Shown here in pieces: positions 24,825 through 32,271 of a DNA stretch of 32,271 bases (its first letter is position 1; every line of letters begins with the position of its first letter). A program made the translations under genes and the position numbers. Below the pieces are notes generated by a model. That model searched no databases. It was not told the DNA's origin and saw only the letters and a program-made list of their open reading frames with translations. The DNA is taken from NCBI GenBank assembly GCA_039961735.1, contig JABRVX010000047.1:1-32271 (forward strand). Reading direction: 5' to 3'. Source of the DNA: Fimbriimonadia bacterium. GTDB taxonomy: Bacteria; Armatimonadota; Fimbriimonadia; Fimbriimonadales; JABRVX01.

Positions 24825-26107
24825 GCGCCGGCCTCCACACGCACAGCGCGTCGAGTGTACAGCCACGCGACGAGGATCGCCCAGAATGCCACCATCGCCT
24901 CACCGTCTTGCACACGGTTCAGGGCCGGGAACCAGAATACTACCATTAGTAGCAGGGACAGCGCTGCGGGGGCAAGCGGATTCGTTCCTCGCAAGCAGTC
25001 CGACCAAGCCAGTCCGAACGCCCAGCCTATCAAGAACACGACCGGCACCACTCCGGGAAAGCTGACATCCGAGGCGATCCACGGATAGATGGTGGAGAAC
25101 CACATCCACGCGTCGATGCCGTCTTCGCGCTCCACCTGCGCGGTGTAGGGGCGCCGAGCGAACTCCTCGGAGCGCAAGAAGCGAACGGCGTTGCGCACCA
25201 GAAAGCGCGAGTGGCCGAACCCATAGGTGGGCTTCCACGGCTTCGAGAGACACCGGTCCAAAACGTAGTAGCCTCCCGCGAAGTAGAGCGTGGCACCAAG
25301 CACGCCCTGTCGCCACTCCTCGGGCACTGCCGTCAACAGCGCGTTGCCCTCGTCCGGACGTTCATAGGAGAGGGGCTCCACCGCTACCACGACTCTCCCA
25401 CCTGCCCGCGCCACGTTGGACAGCGCGAAGTAGGCGAAGAAAGCGGCGCACGCGAGCACACCGAAGCCAATCATGCCTGCCCACACCGCTCGGCTGCGTC
25501 GCGTCACTCCCGAGATATGTGCGGCAAGCAGCAGCCATGGAATGAAGATGAGCATATCGGCGATGTATGCCCTCATTCCGATAGCTACCATCAGGGCTAC
25601 CGTCCACAGTGTCACCGCTATCACGCCGAGGCGCAGACCCCAGCCGATTCGCCCCCAGTAGTAGATGCCGACAGGAATGGCCAAGTACAATAGCGGTGCT
25701 ACAAGTATCCGCAGGTACATGGCGACGCTCCCCTGCCCTTCGGTGAGCATCAAAGATGCCTGGTATGCGCCTCCGGGGTCGGTAAGGCCTCGGATCACAT
25801 CGGGCACCCACGAGCCGGAACGCGAGTAGGACAAGAATGGCAGCAGCACCAGGTTCGCCACGACGCTGACTCGCACGAGCGACTCCGGCGTGATGCGCGC
25901 ACAGTATCCGCCTGGTCTCCTTACTAGTGCGAGCACGAATCCTAGCAGCAACGCAACGTGAATGCACGCAACGAGGGTGTATAGGTAGGTGGCATTCTGC
26001 ACCCGCCAAGGCCACGGGCCGAACGCAAAGAGTAGGACTGTGCCCGTCAGGTAGAGCACCACCACCACGATTGGCAGCAGCCGAGCCCACGTCGGCGCGG
26101 GCGTCAC
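24821..26107 (-). CDS. Wzy-like O-antigen/exopolysaccharide polymerase
   Basis: A 428-residue membrane protein with about ten to twelve TM helices and one long extracytoplasmic loop (about residues 240-340, with charged and aromatic residues such as KPWKPTYGFGHSRFL and YPWIASDVSFPGV). That topology is the hallmark of Wzy polymerases, which link lipid-linked repeat units at the outer face of the inner membrane. Sequence identity in this family is low, so the call rests on topology and on its place beside a flippase, a Wzz-like protein and glycosyltransferases. The GTG start overlaps the flippase stop. Confidence 0.75.
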   Translation of the reverse strand: MTPAPTWARLLPIVVVVLYLTGTVLLFAFGPWPWRVQNATYLYTLVACIHVALLLGFVLALVRRPGGYCARITPESLVRVSVVANLVLLPFLSYSRSGSWVPDVIRGLTDPGGAYQASLMLTEGQGSVAMYLRILVAPLLYLAIPVGIYYWGRIGWGLRLGVIAVTLWTVALMVAIGMRAYIADMLIFIPWLLLAAHISGVTRRSRAVWAGMIGFGVLACAAFFAYFALSNVARAGGRVVVAVEPLSYERPDEGNALLTAVPEEWRQGVLGATLYFAGGYYVLDRCLSKPWKPTYGFGHSRFLVRNAVRFLRSEEFARRPYTAQVEREDGIDAWMWFSTIYPWIASDVSFPGVVPVVFLIGWAFGLAWSDCLRGTNPLAPAALSLLLMVVFWFPALNRVQDGEAMVAFWAILVAWLYTRRAVRVEAGA

Positions 26108-27645
26108 AACTGCACCTCTTCGGGCGGAGCGGACTTGCCGAGCAGAGGAATGTTATGAAGCAGGGGGTCAGTATGCCGCAGCAGTAGCAGCGATCCACCT
26201 GCCACCCCGAGCCCGAGAGCCACGACGAAGAACCATCTCGGTACTATCACAGTCGAGCACACCACGGCTCCGGCAACCCACAGCGCACCGTAGATGGCCA
26301 GCATGACTGTGCGCCTCGGTACCCTCTCACCCCAACCCTCTCCCCGAGGCGGAGAGTGGGAGGCTGCAAGAGTGCCACGGTAGGCGAGCCAGCCGGAGAC
26401 CGCTGCGGTGCCGATGGAGGCCGCCGCGAGACCGGTCAGCCCGAACGCGCGGGCGAGAACCGCCATCAGAGGCACTCGCACCAGGGCCTCACCTACCAGC
26501 ATCCAAGCACCCTCCGCCTGCTTACCCGTTGCGCGGTACAGGTAGTTGCTCAGGAAGGACCACCCGGACACCACGAGCCCGGTCGCTAGCACAATGGTCA
26601 GAGCGGCACCACCGAACTGCTCCGCCCCGACCCACACCATCACGAAGCTAGGGTTTATTGCCATGCATGCCGTTCCGAGAGCCATTGTGATGGTCATGTA
26701 TACCGCGACCACCTCCGCCCGCACTCGCATTGCACGGATTCGGCCCTCCTCGTCTGCGACGAGGCTGGCGAAGCCCCCGTAGGCCGCATACGCCACCACA
26801 TCGCTGAAGTACCGTGCGAGGTCCATGGCACGTCGCGTCACGGTCAGCACGGTGGCCGCACCCGGGCCGAGCGTCATCGCGGCGATGGCTGCCTGGCTGT
26901 TGTTCATCACGCCGTAGCCCACACCCGCCAGCAGCACGGGAGGCGAGAGAACCGCCATCTCGCGCAACAGCTCCCCCCGCAGCCGAAAGTACTTCCACAG
27001 CCCGCGATTCAGCACGGACAGTGCGAACCACGAGTTGGCCGCCAGCGCAATCCCCGCACGGGTCGCCGCACCCCAAGCAATCGAATAGAGCCCCCAACCG
27101 CCCACCAGCAGTGCGGCCGTAATGCCGAAACCCACTGCGGTGCCAACTACCAGTGCTGCGTTGACGAACCCAGTCTGCTGAATCCCCTTCGCCAGTCCGT
27201 GTATCCCATGGCTAAGGATATTCATCACTGCGGCTGCGGCACCGATGAGAAAGCAAGCAGACAGTGTCTGGGCCGCATCCCCATGGGCTCCCATCCAAAC
27301 GGGGACCCAGCGGTGCACAGCGAAGGCTGCCGCAAGTGCTGTCGCCGCTACCACCGCCACCATCGCCATTCCAGAGCACAGGTACGCGCCGATGGATGCC
27401 TGATCACGCCTACCATGCGCTGCGCCGATGCGTTGGATCATGATGTTGGGGATCCCGAAGTCGAAGGTCTGCAGCCACACGAGAAGGTCGCCGGAGCCGC
27501 ACCACGCGCCGTACAGTGCCGGACCGATCTCGCGCAGATAGAGCGGCATCAGGATCAGCGTCTGCAGGGCGCCGAGCACGCCGCTCGACGTGGAACCGAC
27601 CATTACCGCCGCAGCGGCTTTCCTTCTACCTCCGGGTCCGTGCAA
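26104..27645 (-). CDS. Wzx-like polysaccharide flippase
   Basis: A 513-residue membrane protein with about 12-14 TM helices of the MOP superfamily. It would flip undecaprenyl-linked repeat units across the inner membrane. Indicators are the N-terminal VGSTSSGVLGALQTLILMPLYL, FDFGIPNIMIQRIGAAHG, and NYLYRATGKQAEGAWMLVGEA. The start is unclear: TTG at 27645 overlaps the previous gene by 20 bp, and an ATG at 27603 would shorten it by 14 residues. Residues about 429-443 (SPPRGEGWGERV) derive from a dispersed palindromic repeat inserted in frame between two hydrophobic segments. The stop overlaps the polymerase start by GTGA. Confidence 0.85.
   Translation of the reverse strand: MHGPGGRRKAAAAVMVGSTSSGVLGALQTLILMPLYLREIGPALYGAWCGSGDLLVWLQTFDFGIPNIMIQRIGAAHGRRDQASIGAYLCSGMAMVAVVAATALAAAFAVHRWVPVWMGAHGDAAQTLSACFLIGAAAAVMNILSHGIHGLAKGIQQTGFVNAALVVGTAVGFGITAALLVGGWGLYSIAWGAATRAGIALAANSWFALSVLNRGLWKYFRLRGELLREMAVLSPPVLLAGVGYGVMNNSQAAIAAMTLGPGAATVLTVTRRAMDLARYFSDVVAYAAYGGFASLVADEEGRIRAMRVRAEVVAVYMTITMALGTACMAINPSFVMVWVGAEQFGGAALTIVLATGLVVSGWSFLSNYLYRATGKQAEGAWMLVGEALVRVPLMAVLARAFGLTGLAAASIGTAAVSGWLAYRGTLAASHSPPRGEGWGERVPRRTVMLAIYGALWVAGAVVCSTVIVPRWFFVVALGLGVAGGSLLLLRHTDPLLHNIPLLGKSAPPEEVQL
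26321..26362. repeat. Dispersed palindromic repeat inside flippase gene
   Basis: The sequence ACCCTCTCACCCCAACCCTC (26321-26340) followed by TCCCCGAGGCGGAGAGTGGG contains the hairpin CTCTCC-N7-GGAGAG (26338-26356). It resembles the short CCCTCTCCC/GGAGAGGG elements scattered through many bacterial genomes, usually between genes. Here the open reading frame runs straight through it. Confidence 0.65.
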
Positions 27646-28954
27646 GGCCGATCACGCATCCGAGCAGTGCACCGCCAAGGGCGCCGAGAGCGGGGTAGAA
27701 CACATACCGCTTGTTGACGGGTCGGTCGTAGATGCCCGGCTCGTCCATCACCTGCCAGAGGATCGGATCACGCTCCACCTGCAACCGCACAATCTCGAGG
27801 TTGGTGCGAAGTTGCTGCACGATTGCCCCGAGCGTTGTCACGTCGCGCAGCAGACGCTGGTATTCCTTGGCCTCTTTCGGCGCAAGGTCAACGAGTCGCC
27901 GGAGGGCTTCTATGCGCGCCTCCAGCCCGACTCGAGATGCTACCGAGTCAGCCAGGCCCTCACCTTTCAGGTCCGTCGCGGGGTCGAGCAGGTCGTCCCT
28001 CAGCGCCTGCAGGTACTTGGTTACTTGCGCACCGAGCTCGGCTCGGGTGATGCCGATTTGCTCCTGAATGCGCTTGATGTGCGGAGAGTCCGGAGCGGAC
28101 GAAACCAGCGCCATGCGCAGCTCGTACTCCAGCCCGATGAGGCGGTCCCTCCAGGGCTTGGCAGCCGCAATATCGGTCGGAAACTCCACGGCCTTGCCGG
28201 ATTGCTTCTCGATGCGCTGCAAGTGCCCGTCAATCACCGCGTTCATACGCTTCAACTCAACCTGCGCGTCCGTGAGTTGGTTGAGCCACGCTGCGGGAAG
28301 CACCACCGCGGTGCCGCCTGCCTGGTTAGGCGTGGCGACTATAGGTGCGGTTGCCACCGAAGACTGGAACTTCTCCAAGCGCTCTTCGGCTTCGGCTAGC
28401 TCTCTAGACTTCTCGTCCAACGCCTGTTGTAACGTGCCTGCATCCGAGGTTACCGGCGGAACGTTCAACTGGACGGTCAACTTGCGCAGCGCCTCCAGGT
28501 GCGCTCGCACCGCCTTCAGCGCCAGCTCGCGATCGCCGTGCCGGATCGAGATTGTGATAGTGTTTCCGGTCTCGCGGTCGTCCACGTCGCGGATGTCGAG
28601 CAGCTTCTTACGGGTGAGGCCGGTCGCCTTCGTCACTTCTTGAAGCACCGTTTCGCTCTCCAGCATCGCCGCCAACATGCGAAGCGGGGAGGGGCCTCCG
28701 AGCACGTTGCCTACCGCGCTGGTATCCACCATGCCGGGTGTCATGACCAGTGGCGAGGGTGAGCGAAGCGGGAGCATCACGGTCGCTTTGGCCTTCCACA
28801 CAGGGGGCAGCAGGTAGGTGACCAAGAGCGTCAGCGCGCCCACCAACACGGCGAGGATCAGAATCAGCCACTTCGCGCGCCACAACCGTCCGAGGGCGCC
28901 GAGTATCTCATCCTCGGCATAACTCGGTTGCGGCGATGGCGCTTCCATGCTCAT
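27626..28954 (-). CDS. Wzz-like chain-length / co-polymerase protein
   Basis: A 442-residue polysaccharide co-polymerase. It has an N-terminal cytoplasmic tail, TM1 about 29-49, a large periplasmic region with predicted coiled coils (about 180-235 and 300-390), and TM2 about 417-438 followed by ARTRR. The segment PPVWKAKATVMLP just after TM1 is the usual Wzz beta-strand region. Such proteins set polymer length and link the inner membrane to the exporter. There is no fused or adjacent tyrosine-kinase domain, so it is of the kinase-free type. GGAGGACC lies 10 bp before the ATG at 28954. It follows the epimerase by 97 bp, room for an internal promoter, though only an isolated TATACT (29029-29024) is seen. 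Confidence 0.87.
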   Translation of the reverse strand: MSMEAPSPQPSYAEDEILGALGRLWRAKWLILILAVLVGALTLLVTYLLPPVWKAKATVMLPLRSPSPLVMTPGMVDTSAVGNVLGGPSPLRMLAAMLESETVLQEVTKATGLTRKKLLDIRDVDDRETGNTITISIRHGDRELALKAVRAHLEALRKLTVQLNVPPVTSDAGTLQQALDEKSRELAEAEERLEKFQSSVATAPIVATPNQAGGTAVVLPAAWLNQLTDAQVELKRMNAVIDGHLQRIEKQSGKAVEFPTDIAAAKPWRDRLIGLEYELRMALVSSAPDSPHIKRIQEQIGITRAELGAQVTKYLQALRDDLLDPATDLKGEGLADSVASRVGLEARIEALRRLVDLAPKEAKEYQRLLRDVTTLGAIVQQLRTNLEIVRLQVERDPILWQVMDEPGIYDRPVNKRYVFYPALGALGGALLGCVIGLARTRR

Positions 28955-29051
28955 ACGCTGAGGTCCTCCGTTCCCTTTCGCCCCATCTGCTTGGTGCGGG
29001 TGAACCGAGGGGCGGGCGGACCCAGTATATCACGCGGCTCCGACCGGGCTC

Positions 29052-30680
29052 CTAGTCCAGGCCGAGGGGCGCTTGCGAGTCTTTGGGTGTCTCGACCTCG
29101 GCGACGGCGTGGGTGCCTAGGATATCCGTCTCCCACCCGTTGCGTGTCTTCAGCGACTCCAATCCGAACTCCTCGGAGAGGAACTTCACGTTGCTGTACT
29201 GCGCATCGCGGTAGTCTTTGACCTGCCCGCTACGGAGCACATGGATCACCTGGCGAATGCCATCCTCGAGGCTCCAGCGAGTCTCGAAGCCGAGCCGCTC
29301 CCCGATCTTGCAGAAGTCCACCCGGTAGTTGCGACGGTCCTTAGGGTCCGAAGGGCTGCTCACCATCTCGGCGGTGGGCACCAGATCGTTGATGGCCGCG
29401 CCGAGTTGCCCGAGGGTGTAGTTCTGGGAGTTGCACCCGACGTTGAAGATCTCGCAGCGCACCAGATCGAGCGGCGCCTCCAGTGCCAAAAGCAGCGAGC
29501 GCGCGGCGTCGTCCACGTGCAGGAAGGGTCTCCACTGGTCGCTCCCGTACACCGTAATCTTTCCGTCTACCACCGCCTTAGCGGTCAAGAGATTGACGAC
29601 CAGGTCGAACCGCGTCCGCCCGCTCATTCCGAAGATGGTCCCGAACCGCAGAATAACGGGGTGGAAGAATTCGGTCGCCATGCTGAGCAACACCTGCTCC
29701 GAGGCCATCTTGCTACGAGCGTAGAGTGACAACGGGTGCAGGGCCGAGCGCTCGTCGAGCAGATCGTCCGATGCGCCGTACACCGAGCATGTGCTTGCAA
29801 AGATGAAACGCCCCACACCATGCCCCTTGGCCACCTCCGCGATCAAGCGGGTGGCGCTGAGGTTGACCTCGATGGTACAGCCTTCGTCCAGTTCGCACGC
29901 CGGGTCGCCGACGATGGCACCGAGGTGGATCACTGCGTCCACGTCCCGCATCGCCCATACGACCTTATCCACCTGACGGAAGTCCGCGCGCACGACCTCC
30001 AGATTCGGGTGCTCACGCACTTTGGCGATGGACTCCTCGCCGTAGATGAACAGGTCCATCAGGCGGACACGGTATCCCTTGTCCAGCAACTTCGGCAGCA
30101 GGGCCGAGCCGATGTAGCCAGCACCTCCGATGAGCAGCACGTGCTTTTGGGGAGGCGCCACTTCGACCGCTTGTCGCGACCGCTCATAGAGCACCACGCG
30201 CGCCCAAATCGCAGCCCACAGTCTAGCCGCAACGAGCAGCACCAGCGAGACGACCCATGACAACAGGATCGCAGCGCGCGGTGCAGTCACGATCTGCGGG
30301 AAGAACAGACACAGCCCGCTCAGCTCGAGATAGGTGAGGGAGACCGCCTGCGAGACTATTAGCACCTTGTACCGGCTGCGATACGCTCGGCCTCGGGTGT
30401 AGAAACCGCTCAGATAGAACGTTAGGAGCCCGAGTACCCCGAGGGCAAAGAACGCCGAGGCGAACTCCCATGGTCGAAGCGGAAGCTCCACCACGGGATC
30501 GGTTGCGCGAGCGTAGGGCCACAGCAATAACGCAACCAAAAGCGAAACCCAGAGCATGGCGAGGTCTGCACCCATCCGCACGACCCGCTCCAGAGCAAAG
30601 AGCGATCTCACGCGGGAGGTGATGCCACCACGGGATCCGCCGCGAGTGTCGTAGGTCCTTCTACTCTGCTGCCGTTCCAT
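29052..30680 (-). CDS. Membrane-anchored extended SDR sugar epimerase/dehydratase
   Basis: A 542-residue protein with two parts. Residues 1-170 hold four TM helices (about 37-57, 73-93, 106-127, 136-159), with FYLSGFYTRGRAYRS and PRAAILL segments typical of the N-terminal domains of FlaA1/CapD or WcaJ-type proteins. Residues 180-500 are an extended SDR: GGAGYIG near 185-191, VIHLGAIVGDPA, ASTCSVYG, catalytic Tyr320 and Lys324 in YARSK, then QWRPFLHVDD. FlaA1/CapD carry a different SDR after a second Rossmann fold, which is missing here. Likely acts on a nucleotide sugar for polymer synthesis. ATG at 30680 follows GGGTGA; an in-frame ATG at 30692 adds four residues. Confidence 0.82.
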   Translation of the reverse strand: MERQQSRRTYDTRGGSRGGITSRVRSLFALERVVRMGADLAMLWVSLLVALLLWPYARATDPVVELPLRPWEFASAFFALGVLGLLTFYLSGFYTRGRAYRSRYKVLIVSQAVSLTYLELSGLCLFFPQIVTAPRAAILLSWVVSLVLLVAARLWAAIWARVVLYERSRQAVEVAPPQKHVLLIGGAGYIGSALLPKLLDKGYRVRLMDLFIYGEESIAKVREHPNLEVVRADFRQVDKVVWAMRDVDAVIHLGAIVGDPACELDEGCTIEVNLSATRLIAEVAKGHGVGRFIFASTCSVYGASDDLLDERSALHPLSLYARSKMASEQVLLSMATEFFHPVILRFGTIFGMSGRTRFDLVVNLLTAKAVVDGKITVYGSDQWRPFLHVDDAARSLLLALEAPLDLVRCEIFNVGCNSQNYTLGQLGAAINDLVPTAEMVSSPSDPKDRRNYRVDFCKIGERLGFETRWSLEDGIRQVIHVLRSGQVKDYRDAQYSNVKFLSEEFGLESLKTRNGWETDILGTHAVAEVETPKDSQAPLGLD

Positions 30681-30723
30681 GCAATCACCCATCCCTGCGG
30701 GTCGGCCGTGCCGCCCGCTATAA

Positions 30724-32121
30724 TCATTGTCGGATCAACCCCCAAAGACCCACTGCACCGAGCAGCACACTAGCTACGTCACCGAGTTCGATACGCGGAG
30801 TCTCTCCTGCCACCACGACGTCACCGGAAACGATCAGGGGGTTCCCCGACGCGTCTGCACTCTTCAGGTACTTCGAGAAGTCTACCGGGATTCTGGATAC
30901 CGTGCCGTCAGAGGAGACGCGAATCAGCGTGATTCTTGCTGCGGGGCCTCTCTTCGTGAGGCCGCCGGCCAGGGCAAGGGCATCGGACAACCGGGTCTCC
31001 ACATCGTCGCGCATCACGAAGAGACCGGGCTGACGCACCTCGCCGACGACGGCGACGCGCCTGGCATTCTCACGGACCAGCACAATGTCGCCCTCCGCGA
31101 TCGTCAGAGGCGTCTGCTCCATCTGCTTAGGGTCGCGCAGGTCCACCCGAAGCGTCTCCTTGCCACGAAGAACCTGGACGTCTCGCAGAGAGGCTTCCGG
31201 CTTGGCACCGCCCGCCATCGAGAGGGCCTGCACCAGCGTCGAGCCCACGGGCAGGTCGTACTGCCCAGGCTGCTCGACCACCCCGAAGACCCACACGCGG
31301 TTGGTCTCCTCGGGGGCCATCGCCACGAAGTCCCCATCTTGCATCGGGAACTCCGATGCACGGCCGGTCTGCACGTCGTACAGTGTCGTGCGAAGCGCCT
31401 CGGCACCTTGCCTGGTGACGGTGACTATAAGGCGCTCAGCTCGGTCGGCCTTCGCCGGAACCATGTCCGCGAGCGCCTGGCGCAACGTCGTGCCCTGTTC
31501 TACCGCGCGCTCTCCCGGCTGCTGAAACTGGCCGGCGAGCCAGACGCGCATCTGACGCCTGGTCTGGATGCTCACGACATCGCCGGGCTGGAGCACCTCA
31601 CGCGCGACGGCGTCGTCGCCGGTTCCGATTGAAAACAGATCGAACTCTTTGTACAGCTTGCCGTCGCGGTAGACGCTCGCAAGCAGCAGCTCTGGGCGGC
31701 GCAGCGTCCCACCGGCACGCGCGACCGCTTCACGCAGGGTGAGTCCGGGCGGCAACTCGAACTGCCCCCCCTGCTTCACCTCACCGATGATCGAGTAATA
31801 CGAGGGCCGAATGCCGGTCAACAGGATCGTGCACTGGGCGAGGGGGAAGTGGCGACGCAGCCGCTCCACGACGTCGTTTTGAACCTCCAGAACGGGCCGT
31901 CCTTCGGCTTGCACCTGCCCGACGTGCGGCAGCGTGAGCACTCCACCAGGAGGAACCGTCAGGTGCATCTCGGGTGGGTCCTTCTGCTCCTGGCCCTCGG
32001 GGCAGAAAAGGTATCGGACGGTGAGCGAATCCCCGATCCGCAGGCGGTAGGCGTCGCCGTCCGCCCATCCGAGGCTGCATGCAAGGCAGAGGAGTGTCGC
32101 GAGTGCGCAGACGTGCTTCAT
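30724..32121 (-). CDS. Wza-like polysaccharide export protein, SLBB repeats
   Basis: A 465-residue exported protein, probably the outer-membrane channel for the polymer. The signal peptide covers about 1-20 (LATLLCLACSLGWA). A lipid anchor at Cys15 is possible, but the lipobox is imperfect. The polysaccharide-export domain follows (YRLRIGDSLTVRYL...LPHVGQVQAEG, about 25-105). Four SLBB-like repeats lie near 109, 192, 276 and 355, each of the type V.G.V.QPG.(Y/F).(L/V)....T...AL..AGG. The hydrophobic C-terminus could form the membrane-spanning helix of a Wza-like ring. ATG at 32121 gives a normal signal peptide; the longer frame to 32208 comes from a repeat. First gene of the locus. Confidence 0.88.
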   Translation of the reverse strand: MKHVCALATLLCLACSLGWADGDAYRLRIGDSLTVRYLFCPEGQEQKDPPEMHLTVPPGGVLTLPHVGQVQAEGRPVLEVQNDVVERLRRHFPLAQCTILLTGIRPSYYSIIGEVKQGGQFELPPGLTLREAVARAGGTLRRPELLLASVYRDGKLYKEFDLFSIGTGDDAVAREVLQPGDVVSIQTRRQMRVWLAGQFQQPGERAVEQGTTLRQALADMVPAKADRAERLIVTVTRQGAEALRTTLYDVQTGRASEFPMQDGDFVAMAPEETNRVWVFGVVEQPGQYDLPVGSTLVQALSMAGGAKPEASLRDVQVLRGKETLRVDLRDPKQMEQTPLTIAEGDIVLVRENARRVAVVGEVRQPGLFVMRDDVETRLSDALALAGGLTKRGPAARITLIRVSSDGTVSRIPVDFSKYLKSADASGNPLIVSGDVVVAGETPRIELGDVASVLLGAVGLWGLIRQ

Positions 32122-32171
32122 GCCGCGATTATGCCCGACCGCCTCACGTGCGGTGGGGCGGTGCTGACCGG

Positions 32172-32200
32172 CGTCATGCTTCGACAAGCTCAGCATGACG
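32172..32200. repeat. REP-like palindrome (SLSKHD type)
   Basis: CGTCATGC (32172-32179), 13 bases containing TTCGACAAGCTC, then GCATGACG (32193-32200): a short stem-loop of the kind found dispersed in many bacterial genomes. On the minus strand it translates as LSLSKHD in the spurious N-terminal extension of the exporter gene. It lies 51 bp before the chosen start, in its leader. The rest of 32122-32271 shows no clear promoter. Confidence 0.7.
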
Positions 32201-32271
32201 GATTTCAACGCCCCTATCCCCCCTCGAATGGGAACCCTTCTGCGCGTGGACCGGATTGGGGCGCACCGACG

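Noticed and set aside
29024-29029. Minus-strand TATACT as an internal promoter for the Wzz gene
   Set aside because: It matches -10 in five of six bases, but there is no -35 at a proper distance; noted only in the gene entry.

Overview
The window (about 60% GC by eye, dense genes, short overlaps) looks like chromosomal DNA from a Gram-negative-type (diderm) environmental bacterium. A PEP-CTERM surface protein, many lipoproteins, an outer-membrane polysaccharide export protein, HrcA/CIRCE-type groESL control and a translated HGRDARATG-type tandem repeat together suggest Armatimonadota, or a PVC-like relative. This assignment is inference; no rRNA gene is present.

Layout. 1-190: tandem repeat. 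309-1645 (minus): three consecutive small lipoprotein genes. 1789-1814: a strong sigma-54-type promoter overlapped by a palindrome. 1854-2975 (plus): PEP-CTERM protein. 3119-10064 (plus): a complete phosphate regulon, phoB-phoR-pstS-pstC-pstA-pstB-phoU, with a candidate Pho box and -10 before pstS. 10084-10158: two back-to-back hairpins between converging phoU and groL. 10180-12205 (minus): groS-groL with a sigma-A-like promoter between two CIRCE operators. 12538-14979: CysZ/EI24-like membrane protein, CXXCH (P460-like) lipoprotein, Cys-rich YHS/TRASH-like secreted protein, and a convergent small His-containing membrane protein. 15075-17866 (plus): GT4 glycosyltransferase, Trm112-like zinc ribbon, aroQ, M24 peptidase.

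17870-32121 (minus): a 12-gene exopolysaccharide locus of Wzx/Wzy type. In transcription order: Wza-like exporter, membrane-anchored SDR epimerase, Wzz-like chain-length protein, Wzx-like flippase, Wzy-like polymerase, two glycosyltransferases, VanZ-like protein, a third glycosyltransferase, then a sugar-modifying trio (cupin isomerase/epimerase, RmlD-like reductase, UDP-GlcNAc 2-epimerase). Many junctions overlap by 4 bp (ATGA or GTGA), which indicates translational coupling. No priming glycosyltransferase, exosortase or tyrosine kinase is seen; the locus may continue beyond 32271 or rely on genes elsewhere.

Most notable signals: the sigma-54 promoter on the PEP-CTERM gene, the fusion of a FlaA1/WcaJ-type membrane domain to an extended SDR, a split CapF-like sugar pathway, a dispersed palindromic repeat inserted in frame in the flippase gene, and a six-residue GroEL insertion.
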